Below, one piece after another: positions 63,923-64,000 of a stretch of 64,000 nt of DNA. Under the pieces are notes generated by a model that saw nothing but the letters and a program-made list of their open reading frames with translations, did not search any database and was not told the DNA's origin. The stretch covers positions 2,666,001 through 2,730,000 of the forward strand of contig NZ_SHNO01000001.1 in assembly GCF_026262645.1 (NCBI RefSeq), read 5' to 3'. The DNA is from Candidatus Marimicrobium litorale. Lineage in GTDB: Bacteria > Pseudomonadota > Gammaproteobacteria > Pseudomonadales > Halieaceae. Position 1 is the stretch's first letter. Each line of letters opens with the position of its first letter. Both the position numbers and the translations under genes were made by a program.

Positions 63923-64000
63923 ATGTCCGGCAACCAACTCAAAGACCTTGAAAAAAAGCTCGACGAGCTTATCGCCCTGTGCAGGGAACTCAATTTAGAA
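63923..64000 (+). CDS. TIGR02449-type coiled-coil protein, cut by window end
   Basis: 26 codons visible: MSGNQLKDLEKKLDELIALC then RELNLE, still open at the edge. A small leucine/Lys coiled-coil of this form is encoded between ygfB and zapA in many gammaproteobacteria and is assigned to TIGR02449. Divergent from the UPF0149 gene. No clear ribosome-binding site is seen. zapA and the 6S RNA gene are expected just beyond the window. Confidence 0.8.
   Translation, partial: MSGNQLKDLEKKLDELIALCRELNLE

Noticed and set aside
1-64000. CRISPR arrays, tRNA, rRNA, IS elements, prophage, att sites
   Set aside because: Looked for repeats with regular spacers, tRNA T-loop patterns, transposase or integrase motifs and found none.

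Overview
This window is a stretch of chromosome from a heterotrophic gammaproteobacterium. The clearest lineage evidence is conserved gene order. One block runs rppH-ptsP-lgt-thyA-folA. Another runs yecA(UPF0149)-pepP-ubiH-ubiI-gcvH, facing a TIGR02449-type coiled-coil gene that runs off the right edge; in related genomes zapA and 6S RNA come next. A TtpC/ExbB2/ExbD2/TonB2-type operon, a DcaP-like porin, a sulfatase, exosortase H and many acyl-CoA enzymes fit a marine, organic-acid- and amino-acid-degrading member of the Cellvibrionales/Halieaceae (OM60/NOR5) type. That placement is inference from gene content, not a measured phylogeny. I saw no rRNA, tRNA, IS element, prophage or CRISPR array.

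Layout. 1-8.5 kb: truncated DcaP-like porin, a crotonase-fold protein lacking the usual catalytic glutamates, a secreted sulfatase, a subtilisin-like lipoprotein protease with no ordinary start codon, a zinc-ribbon protein and a DUF481 outer-membrane protein. 8.5-10.7 kb: glutathione reductase and a TauE/SafE permease. 10.7-16.4 kb: a tight block of GldA-like ATPase, GldF-GldG fusion, DUF4340 protein, exosortase H and a membrane partner; this is the most unusual gene cluster here. 16.6-20.6 kb: small genes, including a DM13 protein, a probably frameshifted cupin, a cold-shock gene preceded by a 55-residue lysine-rich protein, and small Cys-rich proteins.

20.6-28.2 kb: a valine-catabolism operon (acylating aldehyde dehydrogenase, acyl-CoA dehydrogenase, enoyl-CoA hydratase, HIBYL-CoA hydrolase, mmsB) with a divergent AraC regulator resembling MmsR. 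The aldehyde dehydrogenase at the mmsA position belongs to the EutE/SauS-like acylating family rather than MmsA. A LysR regulator converges on the AraC gene. 28.3-33 kb: a DUF4136 lipoprotein and a minus-strand run of ubiX, MFS transporter, SDR, HIT protein and 2-hydroxyacid dehydrogenase. 33.4-36.7 kb: a His/Glu-rich TonB-dependent receptor with a small HSHADHDD protein, probably for zinc uptake. 36.8-44.9 kb: coniferyl-aldehyde-type dehydrogenase, a doubled DUF3012 lipoprotein, VOC protein, solute-binding protein, GlpQ-type phosphodiesterase, YjbR protein, pyruvate kinase-glucokinase and a second cold-shock gene ending in a strong bidirectional terminator.

45-50.6 kb: a seven-gene TonB energising operon (DUF3450, TtpC-like, ExbB, two ExbD, TonB, TPR), which could power the receptor at 33.4 kb. 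50.8-64 kb: housekeeping genes for folate/thymidylate, lipoprotein lipidation, nitrogen-PTS, RNA decapping, rRNA methylation, glycine cleavage H protein and ubiquinone. The lgt leader carries a perfect 16-bp hairpin, and a 19-bp operator-like palindrome lies a little upstream.
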